A stretch of 50,161 nucleotides of DNA from a virus. How positions within the stretch are numbered: position 1 is the first letter of the stretch; each line of letters opens with the position of its first letter. The stretch spans positions 1 to 50,161 of IMG/VR virus record IMGVR_UViG_3300036790_000037. One strand, 5' to 3'. The notes beneath the pieces are model-generated. The model saw only the letters and a list, made by a program, of their open reading frames with translations. It was not told the DNA's origin and did not search any database. A program made the position numbers and the translations under genes. Positions 30,027-40,130 of the stretch are shown in pieces.

Positions 30027-33000
30027 ATGGCAAAGCGTCCCGGAGATTTTGGGGGAATGGACGTGCATCACCCCGTAAACCGCATCCCTCCTGGGAGAGC
30101 GAGTATCGCTGCGAACGTGCGGGCATACATCGGCGGCGGGTTCAAGCTCCGCAATCTGCTCACGAGCGCAATCGTCACCGTTTCGGCGGCTATCCAGACC
30201 ATTGATCGGCTGAACGACACGACGACGGCAGGACCAGCGTCGGGGTTCTCCTACATCGCCAATGGCGGGTCGACACTCTATAGCATCCAAGGCTCCGTAG
30301 CGACGACTGTAGCGACAGGATTGAGTGGAAATCCGATATCTCTTATCCCATTCCGTCCGAACGCCAGCGTGCAGCCGTGGATGTATACGGGCGATACGGC
30401 TCAGGATGATGTCGTCACGATCTACACGAAGTTTGCAATCAACAATGCAGCAACGACGTTCCAAACAAACGGGATGCTCAAGGTGCGCTCTGATGGGCTG
30501 ACGTATAAGGCTGGCATCATGGAGCCGCAGGTTGCCCCAACAGTATCGACGCAGACAACGACCGCAACAACGACCGGCGAGCTGCTGGCGACGGCGATCC
30601 CCTGGACAAACTACAACGGGGTGAACTCGAACTACAACTACGGTGAGACGAATGGATACCCTTCGCCGACCCCGGACGGAACTGCTCCATTTCTCGTGGA
30701 TGTAGCCAACGCAACGTATGTGCTCATCACAGCCTTGACCGGCACGGCGACCATCAACGGTGGATCGAAGACCCCAAGTTCACTCGGCCCTTCTCCGTCG
30801 TCGGCAACCAACCCTGGACACTTCGTCATGGCTCAGGGGACTGGAACGACTCCACCCGCAACCGCTTCGGTGGTCATTGGCGCATTCACGGATGGGTCTG
30901 GGAACGTCGTCACGGCTGGTTCTGCTCCGCTCTACATCCCAGCGGTCGTAGATGTTGGATTTGCCACTCCAACGACCAAGCTGCAAGTCCCCTCGGGAGC
31001 ACAGGCTTTCCAGATCGGTATCAACTCGACCGGAAATACATTCAGCTCGAACTCTGGAGATTTCTCGATCACGGTTGAGGTTGTGACAGAAGCGCTCCCG
31101 ACCGTAACGTCAATCTTGGGAACGTTGAGTCTTTCCTACTTCGGAGACTCCCCAACATCAGGGCCGGTAGGAAGCTACATCTGGAAGAATCCCGACGATC
31201 CGAGTGGCGGCGGACCGTCACGCTCCGTGTCGAATGCGAATGGCACGACAACTGGGAACTCCTTCATCTTCGACGCTACATTCACAGCTGGCTTGCCATC
31301 TCTCCCCGGCGTAGGGACCAGCGCCAGTCCGATGGAGTGGACGACGCTCAACTCAGATAGTGTGGCTGTAGGGGAAACCCCTGTATTCGCAGCTCCGCTT
31401 ATCACCACATACCCAACGCAGACGACATACGCTAACTTCAATTTCTGCCTGACCGGAAATCTGTACTTCCCTGCCGCTGGCGATTACACCCTCGTCCTCA
31501 CGAACCACGACGACGCGATCTTCGGCATCGGTGGCGGTGTGACGTTAGTGTCGGCAACGAGTACATTCAATGGTTCTGCGACTACCCCAGCTATTTCGGG
31601 GGCAGGCCAGACGATCACGGTGGTCAACGGATATCCGTTGCTTCCTCGGTCGCCATATACGAGTGGATCGGCAGGAACCTATGCAGTTTCTACGGTGGTG
31701 ATCAATGTCCCTGCCGCTGGGATTTATCCGATCGAGATCGACTACGACTACTGGTACAACTCGGGTCGCATCCTGCTGCTCGACATCTCGCCGACGCCTG
31801 GAGCGAGCCCGTACCTCGTTCCACCACTTCCGGCCAATGTCCGCACGAATGTCTCGTATGCTGGCGTTTATCGGTCATCGTTGACGGGAGCGTATTCGAA
31901 TCCCGGCCCTACCTCGACGCCACAGACTATACCTGTCACGGCGAACACGATCAGTCTCCCCTATTCACCCGATCCGCAAGTGGACAAGGTGGACTACTAC
32001 CGGCAGGATGAGGGGTTGGCGAACTACACCTACACCTGCACGGGACCGAACACGAATCCGCCAACTCCCGTAACGGATTCGCAGACAGACTTGGCGCTGG
32101 CGTCGAACCAGATCCTCCAGTACGACAACTATGAGCCTGTTCCGTCCATCGACCTTCCACAATCTGGCACTGTGAACGTGTCGGGCGGTGTGATCACGTG
32201 GGTGAGCGGGGACCAGTTCAATATCCGCTGGCTGGCGGGTACGCTGATCAGCATCGGCTATCCCACGCAGATTTCATACTCGTTCATATCGAGACCGACC
32301 TCGACTACGACGATCACGCTTCCGAACGTGCCGGACGGGTCGAATCTGACGTACAACATCGCAGAGCCGATCTTGGCGAATCAGCCCCTCGCGTACCTCT
32401 TCGGGCCGACCGATAACATCAACTTCACCTTTGGAGTCGGCGACCCGCTGCGCCCCGGAACGCTCTATTGGTGCCTTGGGAGCAATCTCGACTCATGGGC
32501 TCAGACGAACCAGATGGACGTTACCGACCCATCGGAGGCGCTGGTAAACGGCGTGATGAGCAGCGGCCGTGGCGTCGTGTTCTCGATCAGGCGAGCATGG
32601 ATCATCATGCCGAACTTCTTCAATGCTCTGGCAACCGTGACGGGCGTGAGCGGAAGCACATGGACACTGCAAGACACGAGCATCAGTCGTGGCCTGTTCA
32701 TCCCGCGCTGCTTGGCGATCGAGGGTGGTGGCATCATTGCTTTCCGTGTAGACGACGGAATCCACATCTCGCAGGGAGGACTCGCCTCCCAATCGATCAC
32801 GGACGACGATCTCTATCCGCTGTTCGTGCATGAAGGAAGCATTCCTCAGCCTGTGACGCGCAACGGCATCACGATCTATCCCCCGAACGATGCCCTTCCG
32901 AACGACCAGAAGTTCTCGATAATCCACGGCTATCTCTACTACGACTACGTTGGGACCGACGGAAATCAGCACACTCTCGTATTCGACTTCGCGGCGATGG

Positions 33001-33497
33001 GCTGGATTTGGGATGTGAACCTGCCGGCTGTGACCGCACGCACCGCGAACGAGGGTCTAAGCACGCAAGGGACGCTTGTAGGCTGCACGGATGGCTCTGT
33101 GAGGATGTTGTCCTCCTCGGGGGTAGAAACCCCCATAGGGACTGTCGTAACGCCAGCAATCGGCGGTCAGGGATGGCAGACGATGTATCAGGTGACGGTG
33201 GAGTACAGCGCCGCCACGACAATCGGCCTGTCCTTCATCCCGGCAGATGTGAATAATGGGAGCTACGGACCTCCAGCGGTCACGCTCCCGTCCACAGGCG
33301 GCGCTCCTACGAAGTACACATTCAAGGTTGGACCGAGCAAGTGGAAATGGATGCAGTTCCAGTTCCAGTCTTCTGATCCCCTCTTCGAAGTGTTCTTGCA
33401 GGGATTCGCCATCGAGATCAAGAATTGGGGAAGCACGGCTGCATACCGCCCAGTAAATCCGTTCTCTGCTGCCGGCGGATTCGGACCGGAGGTGTAA
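30027..33497 (+). CDS. Large tail protein (stabilisation/tail-hub type) with PA14-like insert
   Basis: 1156 aa. The N-terminus (DVHHPVNRIPPGRASIAANV, AYIGGGFKLRNL) is typical of large short-tail proteins compared with P22 gp10 or tail tubular B. Residues ~470-590 resemble a PA14/GLEYA carbohydrate-binding domain: LYFPAAGDYTLVLTNHDDAI, then AGIYPIEIDYDYWYNSGRIL. The C-terminal half (~700-1150) looks like a beta-propeller or sandwich (FSIRRAWIIM, LVFDFAAMGWIWDVN, LVGCTDGSVRML). SD is weak (GGAT). Probably part of the tail tip, with glycan contact through the insert. Confidence 0.72.
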   Translation: MAKRPGDFGGMDVHHPVNRIPPGRASIAANVRAYIGGGFKLRNLLTSAIVTVSAAIQTIDRLNDTTTAGPASGFSYIANGGSTLYSIQGSVATTVATGLSGNPISLIPFRPNASVQPWMYTGDTAQDDVVTIYTKFAINNAATTFQTNGMLKVRSDGLTYKAGIMEPQVAPTVSTQTTTATTTGELLATAIPWTNYNGVNSNYNYGETNGYPSPTPDGTAPFLVDVANATYVLITALTGTATINGGSKTPSSLGPSPSSATNPGHFVMAQGTGTTPPATASVVIGAFTDGSGNVVTAGSAPLYIPAVVDVGFATPTTKLQVPSGAQAFQIGINSTGNTFSSNSGDFSITVEVVTEALPTVTSILGTLSLSYFGDSPTSGPVGSYIWKNPDDPSGGGPSRSVSNANGTTTGNSFIFDATFTAGLPSLPGVGTSASPMEWTTLNSDSVAVGETPVFAAPLITTYPTQTTYANFNFCLTGNLYFPAAGDYTLVLTNHDDAIFGIGGGVTLVSATSTFNGSATTPAISGAGQTITVVNGYPLLPRSPYTSGSAGTYAVSTVVINVPAAGIYPIEIDYDYWYNSGRILLLDISPTPGASPYLVPPLPANVRTNVSYAGVYRSSLTGAYSNPGPTSTPQTIPVTANTISLPYSPDPQVDKVDYYRQDEGLANYTYTCTGPNTNPPTPVTDSQTDLALASNQILQYDNYEPVPSIDLPQSGTVNVSGGVITWVSGDQFNIRWLAGTLISIGYPTQISYSFISRPTSTTTITLPNVPDGSNLTYNIAEPILANQPLAYLFGPTDNINFTFGVGDPLRPGTLYWCLGSNLDSWAQTNQMDVTDPSEALVNGVMSSGRGVVFSIRRAWIIMPNFFNALATVTGVSGSTWTLQDTSISRGLFIPRCLAIEGGGIIAFRVDDGIHISQGGLASQSITDDDLYPLFVHEGSIPQPVTRNGITIYPPNDALPNDQKFSIIHGYLYYDYVGTDGNQHTLVFDFAAMGWIWDVNLPAVTARTANEGLSTQGTLVGCTDGSVRMLSSSGVETPIGTVVTPAIGGQGWQTMYQVTVEYSAATTIGLSFIPADVNNGSYGPPAVTLPSTGGAPTKYTFKVGPSKWKWMQFQFQSSDPLFEVFLQGFAIEIKNWGSTAAYRPVNPFSAAGGFGPEV

Positions 33498-34739
33498 ATG
33501 GCCGTCAATCCTCCCACATTTCGATATCCTTTCGAGGCCGAGATTGCCGGTCTTCCAGCAGGCGTACAGAACGCCCACCGGGCAGCCTTCCAGGGACTCC
33601 AAGACTTGAATCAAGCGGTCTCTGCGCTCAACACGAAGGTCGGCACCACCGCGGCGAGCAGTGCAGCAGCAACGACGACAGGGAATGTAGCTTCGTTCTC
33701 GGAAGTGGTCATTGCGGCATCGACGGTTATTGGAAAAGTAAACAATCAAACTGGAGTAACCTCCTACACCACTCTTCAATCCGATTATGGAGCGTTTATT
33801 CTCTTCAATGATGCCTCTCCCATTGCGGTGAGCCTTTCTGGATTATCTACCTCTCCTGCGGTAGCGCTCCCTTGGTTCACGAGCATGATCAACTCCGGAA
33901 CAGGGACGATGACGATTACCCCGGTAGATGGATTGATCAATGGAGCAGCATCATTTCAACTACATGCCAGCAATGCGATCACCATCGCATACGACGGCAC
34001 AAACTACTACGTTGAAGCTCCGGGGGCACTTCCGCAGAATACTCCCGCAGTGGCGCATGAATGGCTGAACTCCTTCAGTGCTACGACGGGAGTATTCGGG
34101 CAATCTCAGCCAGCATTTACGGACATCTCGGGAACGCTTACCGCATCCCAAATCCCATTCCCCACCGCAACCACAATCGGAGGGGTAGAATCCGCTGGAC
34201 CGGTAACAAATCAATGGATCTACGCGATATCGACTGCGGGAGTCCCGCTGCTTTCTCAGCCTTCTGCCTCCAATTTGTCTAATGGTGTAACGGGAACGGG
34301 GCAGGTAGTATTGGCTGCATCTCCGACACTTTCGGGAACCGTTGAGACGACAGGCAATTTTTACGCGAATAATCCAGGCACGGCGCAGAATTTGAACATA
34401 GGGGAATTCCTGCAACCCTCTCTGTCTGTTGGCCAGGGAACTGGTATTACTATCGGAACCGTTTCTCTTTCGACATATAACAGCCTGATTTTGGCATTCG
34501 TTAATGCGGGCGGATCTGGATCAGTATCGAATTACGCCGTATTAGGGGTTTACGGCTCTACTGGGCTGACTCTGTACGGGTCAGGATTAGTCTCCGTGGC
34601 AAATCTGGAGCTAACCGCAGCGATGACGGCATCAACGGCAGCGGCGGGGTCAGGTTCAGCACTTCCCGCTACACCGCAAGGATACCTAGAAATCTCAATC
34701 AACGGAACCTTGGTGAAGATACCCTATTATTTGCCGTAA
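33498..34739 (+). CDS. Tail fibre protein
   Basis: 413 aa, AGGTG before the ATG. An N-terminal helical anchor (GLPAGVQNAHRAAFQGLQD) leads to Thr/Ser/Gly-rich strands. A linker, QPAFTDISGTLTASQIPFPT, leads into repeats of a type found in fibre proteins (GQVVLAASPTLSGT), and the C-terminal beta region (~270-413) is likely the receptor-binding part. No enzymatic motif. Immediately follows the large tail protein. Confidence 0.72.
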   Translation: MAVNPPTFRYPFEAEIAGLPAGVQNAHRAAFQGLQDLNQAVSALNTKVGTTAASSAAATTTGNVASFSEVVIAASTVIGKVNNQTGVTSYTTLQSDYGAFILFNDASPIAVSLSGLSTSPAVALPWFTSMINSGTGTMTITPVDGLINGAASFQLHASNAITIAYDGTNYYVEAPGALPQNTPAVAHEWLNSFSATTGVFGQSQPAFTDISGTLTASQIPFPTATTIGGVESAGPVTNQWIYAISTAGVPLLSQPSASNLSNGVTGTGQVVLAASPTLSGTVETTGNFYANNPGTAQNLNIGEFLQPSLSVGQGTGITIGTVSLSTYNSLILAFVNAGGSGSVSNYAVLGVYGSTGLTLYGSGLVSVANLELTAAMTASTAAAGSGSALPATPQGYLEISINGTLVKIPYYLP

Positions 34740-34763
34740 AGTATAATGAACGCGGGGTGACTT

Positions 34764-35285
34764 ATGGGCGGCTTTTTCGGCTCCTTGTTCGGCGGTTCCA
34801 ATCCGACATTGAACAACAATATTCAGAATCTTGGCGCGGATGCTGGTTTCGCCACAGGTCAGGGCCAGACGGACACCACGGCTGCGTCGAAATACTACCA
34901 GGACATCCTCTCGGGAAATCCGACGCAGATGGCGGAGTCCCTTGCTCCCCAGATTTCGACCCTACAGCAGCAGACGCAGAATCAGCGTAACCAGACGGCA
35001 AACTTCGGGAACCGAAGCGGCGGAACGGCGGCCGCAAACGCATCTGCGGATGCGGCGAATCGAGGGGATATCATCTCGGCCGAAGGCGGATTGCAGAGTG
35101 GTGCGGCGGGAAGCCTTGGAAGTCTCGGAACTACGGAGCAGGGTATTGGGCTGAATGCCACAGAAGCGCAGGACCAGGCCAGCCAGCAGCGTATGCAGAA
35201 TTGGCAGAATAGCATCCTCGGCAAGAGCACTTCCGATGCCATACAGACTGCTGAGAATGCTGGAGAGGGAGCAATTGGACTATGA
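34764..35285 (+). CDS. Putative ejection/internal virion protein (small)
   Basis: 173 aa. A hydrophobic Gly/Phe start (MGGFFGSLFGGSNP) is followed by Gln/Asn/Ala-rich helical sequence. This is a common form for the first of several podovirus ejection proteins. A TATAAT at 34742 lies just upstream without a matching -35. ATGA-coupled to the next large gene. Confidence 0.65.
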   Translation: MGGFFGSLFGGSNPTLNNNIQNLGADAGFATGQGQTDTTAASKYYQDILSGNPTQMAESLAPQISTLQQQTQNQRNQTANFGNRSGGTAAANASADAANRGDIISAEGGLQSGAAGSLGSLGTTEQGIGLNATEAQDQASQQRMQNWQNSILGKSTSDAIQTAENAGEGAIGL

Positions 35286-36760
35286 GCACTGAGGGAGCAG
35301 CAGAGTGGCGTGCTAGCCATGATGCACGCAAAAACCAGCTTGCGGACGAGCAGCGTCAGGCGCAGGAAGCATTGCTCTCGAATCAAGTTGCCTCGGGAGC
35401 GATCAACCCAGCCCAGTACGGTCAGGGGGTACACGACCTCTACGCGCACGAACCCGCAGAATCCCGCCTTGGCCGCATCGGTCGAGGATTGGAGCGTGCT
35501 GTCGGACTCAAGAAGCAAGCCAATGCGCAGCAGCAGGTAGCAGACGCAAACCTTGCCGCACAGCCCAGCCCTCGACGCAACTTGGCAAATATCGAGGCGC
35601 AGGCCAAGACCCCGCAGCAGTTGCAGCAAGAGCAAGCGACTGCGAGGCTTCAGCAGTTCACGCAGCAGGGAGATATCCAGAATCAGCAGACCGAGCGAGC
35701 CACGCAAGCCTCACGCCAAGCCGCTATCGATCTCATCAAGCAGTACGTCCCGAAGGATCAACAGCAGACTGCGCTCGAAGACTACGCGCGTAAGCAGGCT
35801 GGCATTCTCACTGCTTCACGCAATATCACTGGGGCGGCGGGGCAGCCATTCCTAGATCAGGCAACGGGCCGCTATGTTCGCCCAGTGCAGAATCCCGATG
35901 GGACCGTAGCAACTCAAGCTATGCCGGAAGGCTGGACTCCGGCCGCACCGACGAATCCCGATCAAAGATACGTGACGATCCAGCAGAAGAAGGCATCTGG
36001 CCAGCCGCTTACTCCGCAGGAGACATCGTATCTCACGGCCTACGATAAGCTCCAGTCGATCAAGGTTCAACAGGCCGGAGCTCGCGGCGCGGCATTCAAC
36101 GCCAGCCGTCCTCTTCAGGTCATCACCAACCCCGATACTGGGGAGGTTGGATACGAAACTGCTGCTCAGGCTGAAAGGTCCGGCGCGGCATCTCCGCAGT
36201 CCATTGGATTCAAGACCCGTGCGGCAGTTCAGGCAGCGTTCACTCACGGTGCTCCGGCCCAGAACATCACCTCGATCAACACGCTTCGCGGGCATCTCAG
36301 CATGTTGACTCAGGCGGCAAACGCGCTTCAGAATGGCAACACCCGCATATTCAACGATATGTCTCAGCGTTGGGCTGCGGCAACAGGAGAAGCGGCTCCT
36401 CTCAACTTCGACGCGATGAAGAATGCGGTTGCCAGCGAACTTGCCCGTACGCTCACCGGACGGGGCGCGACGGTATCTGAGGTGAACACCATCGAGGAGA
36501 TGATCAATCGCGCGAATTCGCCCCAGCAGTTCGCGGGAGTCCTTCAGGAGATTGACGGCCAGATGCAATCGCGCCTGGATGCCCTACAGCAGCAGTATAG
36601 ACAGGGAATGAGCGGACAGCCCGCATTCAATGGATCGGGAGCGCCACCGGCACCGAAGGGTGGCCAGAAGCCTATCGTGCAGCACTCTGCCAGCACAAAC
36701 CAATACCGCTACTCGACGGATGGAGGTCGGACATGGCTCCCAGGACAGCCGCCCAAGTAA
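35282..36760 (+). CDS. Putative ejection/internal virion protein
   Basis: 492 aa. Gln/Ala-rich, helical with coiled-coil segments (~95-150, QQLQQEQATARLQQFTQQGD) and a C-terminal tail with STDGGRTWLPGQPPK. It resembles no enzyme and is bracketed by two similar proteins. It overlaps the next gene by 28 bases. Probably one of the proteins injected with DNA to span the host envelope. Confidence 0.65.
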   Translation: MSTEGAAEWRASHDARKNQLADEQRQAQEALLSNQVASGAINPAQYGQGVHDLYAHEPAESRLGRIGRGLERAVGLKKQANAQQQVADANLAAQPSPRRNLANIEAQAKTPQQLQQEQATARLQQFTQQGDIQNQQTERATQASRQAAIDLIKQYVPKDQQQTALEDYARKQAGILTASRNITGAAGQPFLDQATGRYVRPVQNPDGTVATQAMPEGWTPAAPTNPDQRYVTIQQKKASGQPLTPQETSYLTAYDKLQSIKVQQAGARGAAFNASRPLQVITNPDTGEVGYETAAQAERSGAASPQSIGFKTRAAVQAAFTHGAPAQNITSINTLRGHLSMLTQAANALQNGNTRIFNDMSQRWAAATGEAAPLNFDAMKNAVASELARTLTGRGATVSEVNTIEEMINRANSPQQFAGVLQEIDGQMQSRLDALQQQYRQGMSGQPAFNGSGAPPAPKGGQKPIVQHSASTNQYRYSTDGGRTWLPGQPPK

Positions 36761-38793
36761 GCGATTGGCAGACGGTACAGCCCGAGGATTGGACGACGGT
36801 AGATGCGGGGCAGACTCAGCAAGCGGAACCTTCGCGCGGCCCTGCGCCTCTCGCTCGCACTCCCGGAAACTACGCAAGCGAGGCAGCCTCGGGAATCGGG
36901 CGCGGCCTGAGCGGGCTCGCGCAGGGAACGTACCAGACGCTACGCCATCCTATTCAGACGGCTACCGGCCTAGCCGATCAGCTTGCAGCAGCACAGCGGG
37001 CCACCCAAGCAGAGGACAAGGAACTCCAAAATGCCTATCCAGCGGGGTCTGGAATTCGTAATGCGCTGATGCGGAATGCGGCGACAGCAGACGTATTCCT
37101 CCAGAATGCTCCCATCATCGGCGGTGCTGTCCAGCACGCAGAGCAGGGCGGAACTCGCCCTTTATCCCCGGAGTCGGTTGGCGCTGCGGCAGAACTCGGA
37201 ACTCAGGTAGCAGCACCCGAACTTGCGGGCCGCGCACTAGGCGCAGTTCCTCGGTTGACGCGGGCTACCTCGGAAACGCTGTCTGGCACTCGTGGCGTAA
37301 CGAAGGGAATGGTTGAGGAGACGACTGCGGCAAATGCGGAAGCGGCATCGAAGGCTGCGGATGCGAACCATAAGGCTGCGATGAAGCACCTCGAAGACAC
37401 TCAGAATGCGCTTCATGAGACTCGGGGGCGGGAACTCACCCATGCGCAGCTCGTACAGCAGGCAAAAGATGTTGCTGCGGCCCAACGTAGGGCCAGCGAA
37501 AGTAAGCTCGTTGCCGACCGTGCCGAGGCCAATGCGAAGCGTATTGCGGCACAGGAGAAGCATCAGAAAGCTACCGCTGCCCAGAAGCGCATCGAGCCCA
37601 CGCAGAAGAAACTCAGCAACGCATGGAGCGGATTGCGTGCTTCCGTGGAAACGGCGCGGGAGAATGCCAATCGCATTGGTAATGAGAAGTACAGCACTGT
37701 AAATAGCTCCTTGAACAATCTTCCGGCCAATATGGAAGGCATCACGAATGCTTACGGAGAGGCACTACATTCTTTTGGAGAGGCTGGAAACGTACCGCCT
37801 ATCCTGAAGCGCATGGAAGGCACGCTGAATGAGCCGCTGACCTATAAGGATCTGCAACTCATCTATTCCGACCTTGGCAAGGAGTTGTCGAAGGGGACGC
37901 TTCCGGGGTCTACCTATCACGCCTACGACGTGCTTCAGGAGGCCGTAGGAGATGACATGCAGCGCATTGCAGACAGCGAAGGACTGGGGGGGCAACTCTC
38001 AGATGCTCGCAACTACTGGCGGCGTATGAAGCAGACGTTTGGCAAGCCTTTGGCTCGCACGGATGCTGCTACCGGAGTGCTGCGCGGATCTGCCTCGGGC
38101 ATTGCAGCGGAAGATGTGCTGCAAAACCAGATTCGCCTCCTTGGGTCGTTCGATCCGTCCATCCCAGGCCAATTCGCGCATGTCCAAAACATCGAGCGTG
38201 GTGTTGAAGCAATGCCCAATCCGGTATCAGAACGTGAGTTGACTCGGCAGCGCATGGAAGCGAGCCCGAACGTTCCCGCAAATCGTCCTGCTGGGCCAGC
38301 GCCGAAGGCGGTATCCCCTGTGGAGCGAATCGCTCCCCCCAATCGCCCGGTTGAGCATGTAGCCACGCCGAGAACGATCAGCGCGGAAGACGTTCGGATA
38401 GCAAAGCAGAATGCCCTAGCCAAGCGCATAGGTGGCGGCAACGCAGCGAATACCGTGGTCGCTATTGATGCGATCAGAAACGTAATGCGGGGGAATCCAG
38501 CAGGACTCGCTATCGACGTTGGATCGAGGGCGGCTTTCGGTGCTGGTCGCGCCATGATGCAATCTCTAATCGAGAAGCCTACGGTGCTGAACTTTCTCAC
38601 GCAAGCTACGGAACGGGACATCGCGCAGATACCGCCGGACCTTCGTGGGAGCTTTCCGAATATAATTCGACAGGCGCAATCTCAGGGTATCAAGGTGAGT
38701 CCAGCACTGCTCGGTATTGCTGGCAATGCTGGACTTCCTGCGCCCCGCATGAATCCTTCGGATGCCTGGAGCCAAGGGCTGAATCCACAGTGA
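36733..38793 (+). CDS. Putative large ejection/internal virion protein
   Basis: 686 aa. Ala/Arg/Glu-rich with an extended coiled coil (~190-300, MVEETTAANAEAASKAADAN, LTHAQLVQQAKDVAAAQRR), then a globular helical domain (~320-430) and a Pro-rich linker (~510-540) before a small C-terminal helical region. No transglycosylase motif was seen. Third and largest of the tandem set; fits an internal virion protein. Confidence 0.65.
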   Translation: MAPRTAAQVSDWQTVQPEDWTTVDAGQTQQAEPSRGPAPLARTPGNYASEAASGIGRGLSGLAQGTYQTLRHPIQTATGLADQLAAAQRATQAEDKELQNAYPAGSGIRNALMRNAATADVFLQNAPIIGGAVQHAEQGGTRPLSPESVGAAAELGTQVAAPELAGRALGAVPRLTRATSETLSGTRGVTKGMVEETTAANAEAASKAADANHKAAMKHLEDTQNALHETRGRELTHAQLVQQAKDVAAAQRRASESKLVADRAEANAKRIAAQEKHQKATAAQKRIEPTQKKLSNAWSGLRASVETARENANRIGNEKYSTVNSSLNNLPANMEGITNAYGEALHSFGEAGNVPPILKRMEGTLNEPLTYKDLQLIYSDLGKELSKGTLPGSTYHAYDVLQEAVGDDMQRIADSEGLGGQLSDARNYWRRMKQTFGKPLARTDAATGVLRGSASGIAAEDVLQNQIRLLGSFDPSIPGQFAHVQNIERGVEAMPNPVSERELTRQRMEASPNVPANRPAGPAPKAVSPVERIAPPNRPVEHVATPRTISAEDVRIAKQNALAKRIGGGNAANTVVAIDAIRNVMRGNPAGLAIDVGSRAAFGAGRAMMQSLIEKPTVLNFLTQATERDIAQIPPDLRGSFPNIIRQAQSQGIKVSPALLGIAGNAGLPAPRMNPSDAWSQGLNPQ

Positions 38794-39734
38794 TACTTTC
38801 AGCAGAAAAGCTGTCTATTTGGGAATTGTGTCCGCGCCGGGCGATGTGGACGACTCGCTATGGGATGCCCCGCATCTCCCTCATGGGAGGACTCTACCGC
38901 GCAGTAGATGCGGGACTGCGCACTGATCGGGAACCCGAGACGGCAGCAGAGAACGAGTTCATGACTCTGGCGTCGAATCCCGGACTCGACATCTCCGGTA
39001 GGGACGTTTACGCCTGCGCTATGCATTACTCGAAGCTTGCGGGAATCGTGTCGCTCGCTCTGCGCTCCATATCGAAAGATCCCTGGAAGATCGTCGATGA
39101 CGTGGAAGTCGGGAACCAGGCACAGGGTCGGCATACGTGGCGCTCTGCCTGCTACGAGGTTGACGGGGCAATTCGACGCATCGTTCTCGTTGACCGCTGG
39201 AGTGATGACCGGAAGGCGCAGGAGAGGGTGTCCTGGCGAACCATCGGCGAAGCGTGCGCCCTGAAGACGCCAATCCTGATGACAGCAGTGACCATCGGTT
39301 CATCTCACGACAAGCGCCGCATATCGCCGTGGACGCGCTGTTATCAGCACCCCAAGAGTCGGCAGTATCGATTCAAGCGCACGACATCGCATGAGGACTT
39401 CGGTGCAACATGGAAGCCCATCTGGCGGGAAGATGCTGGATTCGCTACGGCCGAATGGCTGACTCGCATGGGGAAGGATGGGTGCATGGCCGATCTGGTG
39501 AGTACCGAGCAGGTGGGAGTGCCGAAGAGACGTGACGCCTACGTGCGGGAGATGCAGCGCCACGCTCTCGATATGGAGCGGTGGGGGGAAAGGCTAGGCG
39601 AACACCCTCCGATGCGCCTAGCGGGCTGCTACGGCTTTACGCCCTGCATCTTTGGAGGCGTATGCCACGGGGATGGAGTTCCACTTCCGGAAGCGCACGG
39701 ATTCAAGCAGATATCCCGAGAATCAACCGTCTAG
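38790..39734 (+). CDS. Cys-cluster protein, possible PD-(D/E)XK/Cas4-like fold
   Basis: 314 aa, ATGA-coupled to the ejection gene. LSIWELCPRRAMW gives an early Cys (C14); three more are spaced C-x5-C-x5-C at residues 280-292 (CYGFTPCIFGGVC). One N-terminal and three C-terminal cysteines is the layout of the iron-sulfur RecB/Cas4 nuclease fold. In the predicted core (~105-175) I see VDGAIRRIVLVDRWSDDRKA but no D-x(n)-E-x-K triad, so the nuclease site may be lost. Last gene of the late operon. The similarity is a layout argument only. Confidence 0.5.
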   Translation: MILSAEKLSIWELCPRRAMWTTRYGMPRISLMGGLYRAVDAGLRTDREPETAAENEFMTLASNPGLDISGRDVYACAMHYSKLAGIVSLALRSISKDPWKIVDDVEVGNQAQGRHTWRSACYEVDGAIRRIVLVDRWSDDRKAQERVSWRTIGEACALKTPILMTAVTIGSSHDKRRISPWTRCYQHPKSRQYRFKRTTSHEDFGATWKPIWREDAGFATAEWLTRMGKDGCMADLVSTEQVGVPKRRDAYVREMQRHALDMERWGERLGEHPPMRLAGCYGFTPCIFGGVCHGDGVPLPEAHGFKQISRESTV

Positions 39735-39866
39735 CTGAATCGTCCTTGCATAAGCACAACTGCCACATCACAGCGGACGTGAGTTCATTCGCGGGTTTTG
39801 CGTATGACAGATCGAACCGCATCATCCACGCCTCACGAATGAGACACAACTTCCCTTGCTCTCGCT

Positions 39867-40130
39867 TCATACCTTGCACCGAATGGATTTCGGTCGGTGA
39901 TCATCGTTGTGACACCACTTGCATCCACATTCAGTGTTTTCCGGGGTGTCGCTGCCTCCACGGCCCCGGCTCTGGATGTGCATCAGATCTCCGCTTTCCC
40001 ACGTCACCTTCATTCCGCAGATGACGCACTTGTAGCCGTCACGCTCGAAGACTTGCCGGCGAAGTGCGGTGAGTTCTTCTCCCGTCAATCGAATGCGTCC
40101 CATCTTTCCTTCTACACCAGATCGGATCAT
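39867..40130 (-). CDS. HNH endonuclease
   Basis: 87 aa. ATG 40130 overlaps the upstream stop (ATGA), with GAGG 7 bases before. RRQVFERDGYKCVICGMKVT, then DLMHIQSRGRGGSDTPENTE and CGCKWCHNDDHRP form a compact HNH with two Cys pairs (C35/C38 and C68/C71-like) holding zinc. Such proteins nick DNA and act in packaging or as mobile elements. Last gene of the leftward replication operon. Confidence 0.85.
   Translation of the reverse strand: MIRSGVEGKMGRIRLTGEELTALRRQVFERDGYKCVICGMKVTWESGDLMHIQSRGRGGSDTPENTECGCKWCHNDDHRPKSIRCKV

Noticed and set aside
39735-39866. Terminator between convergent late and replication operons
   Set aside because: No clear hairpin with a T tract was visible in this 132-base gap.
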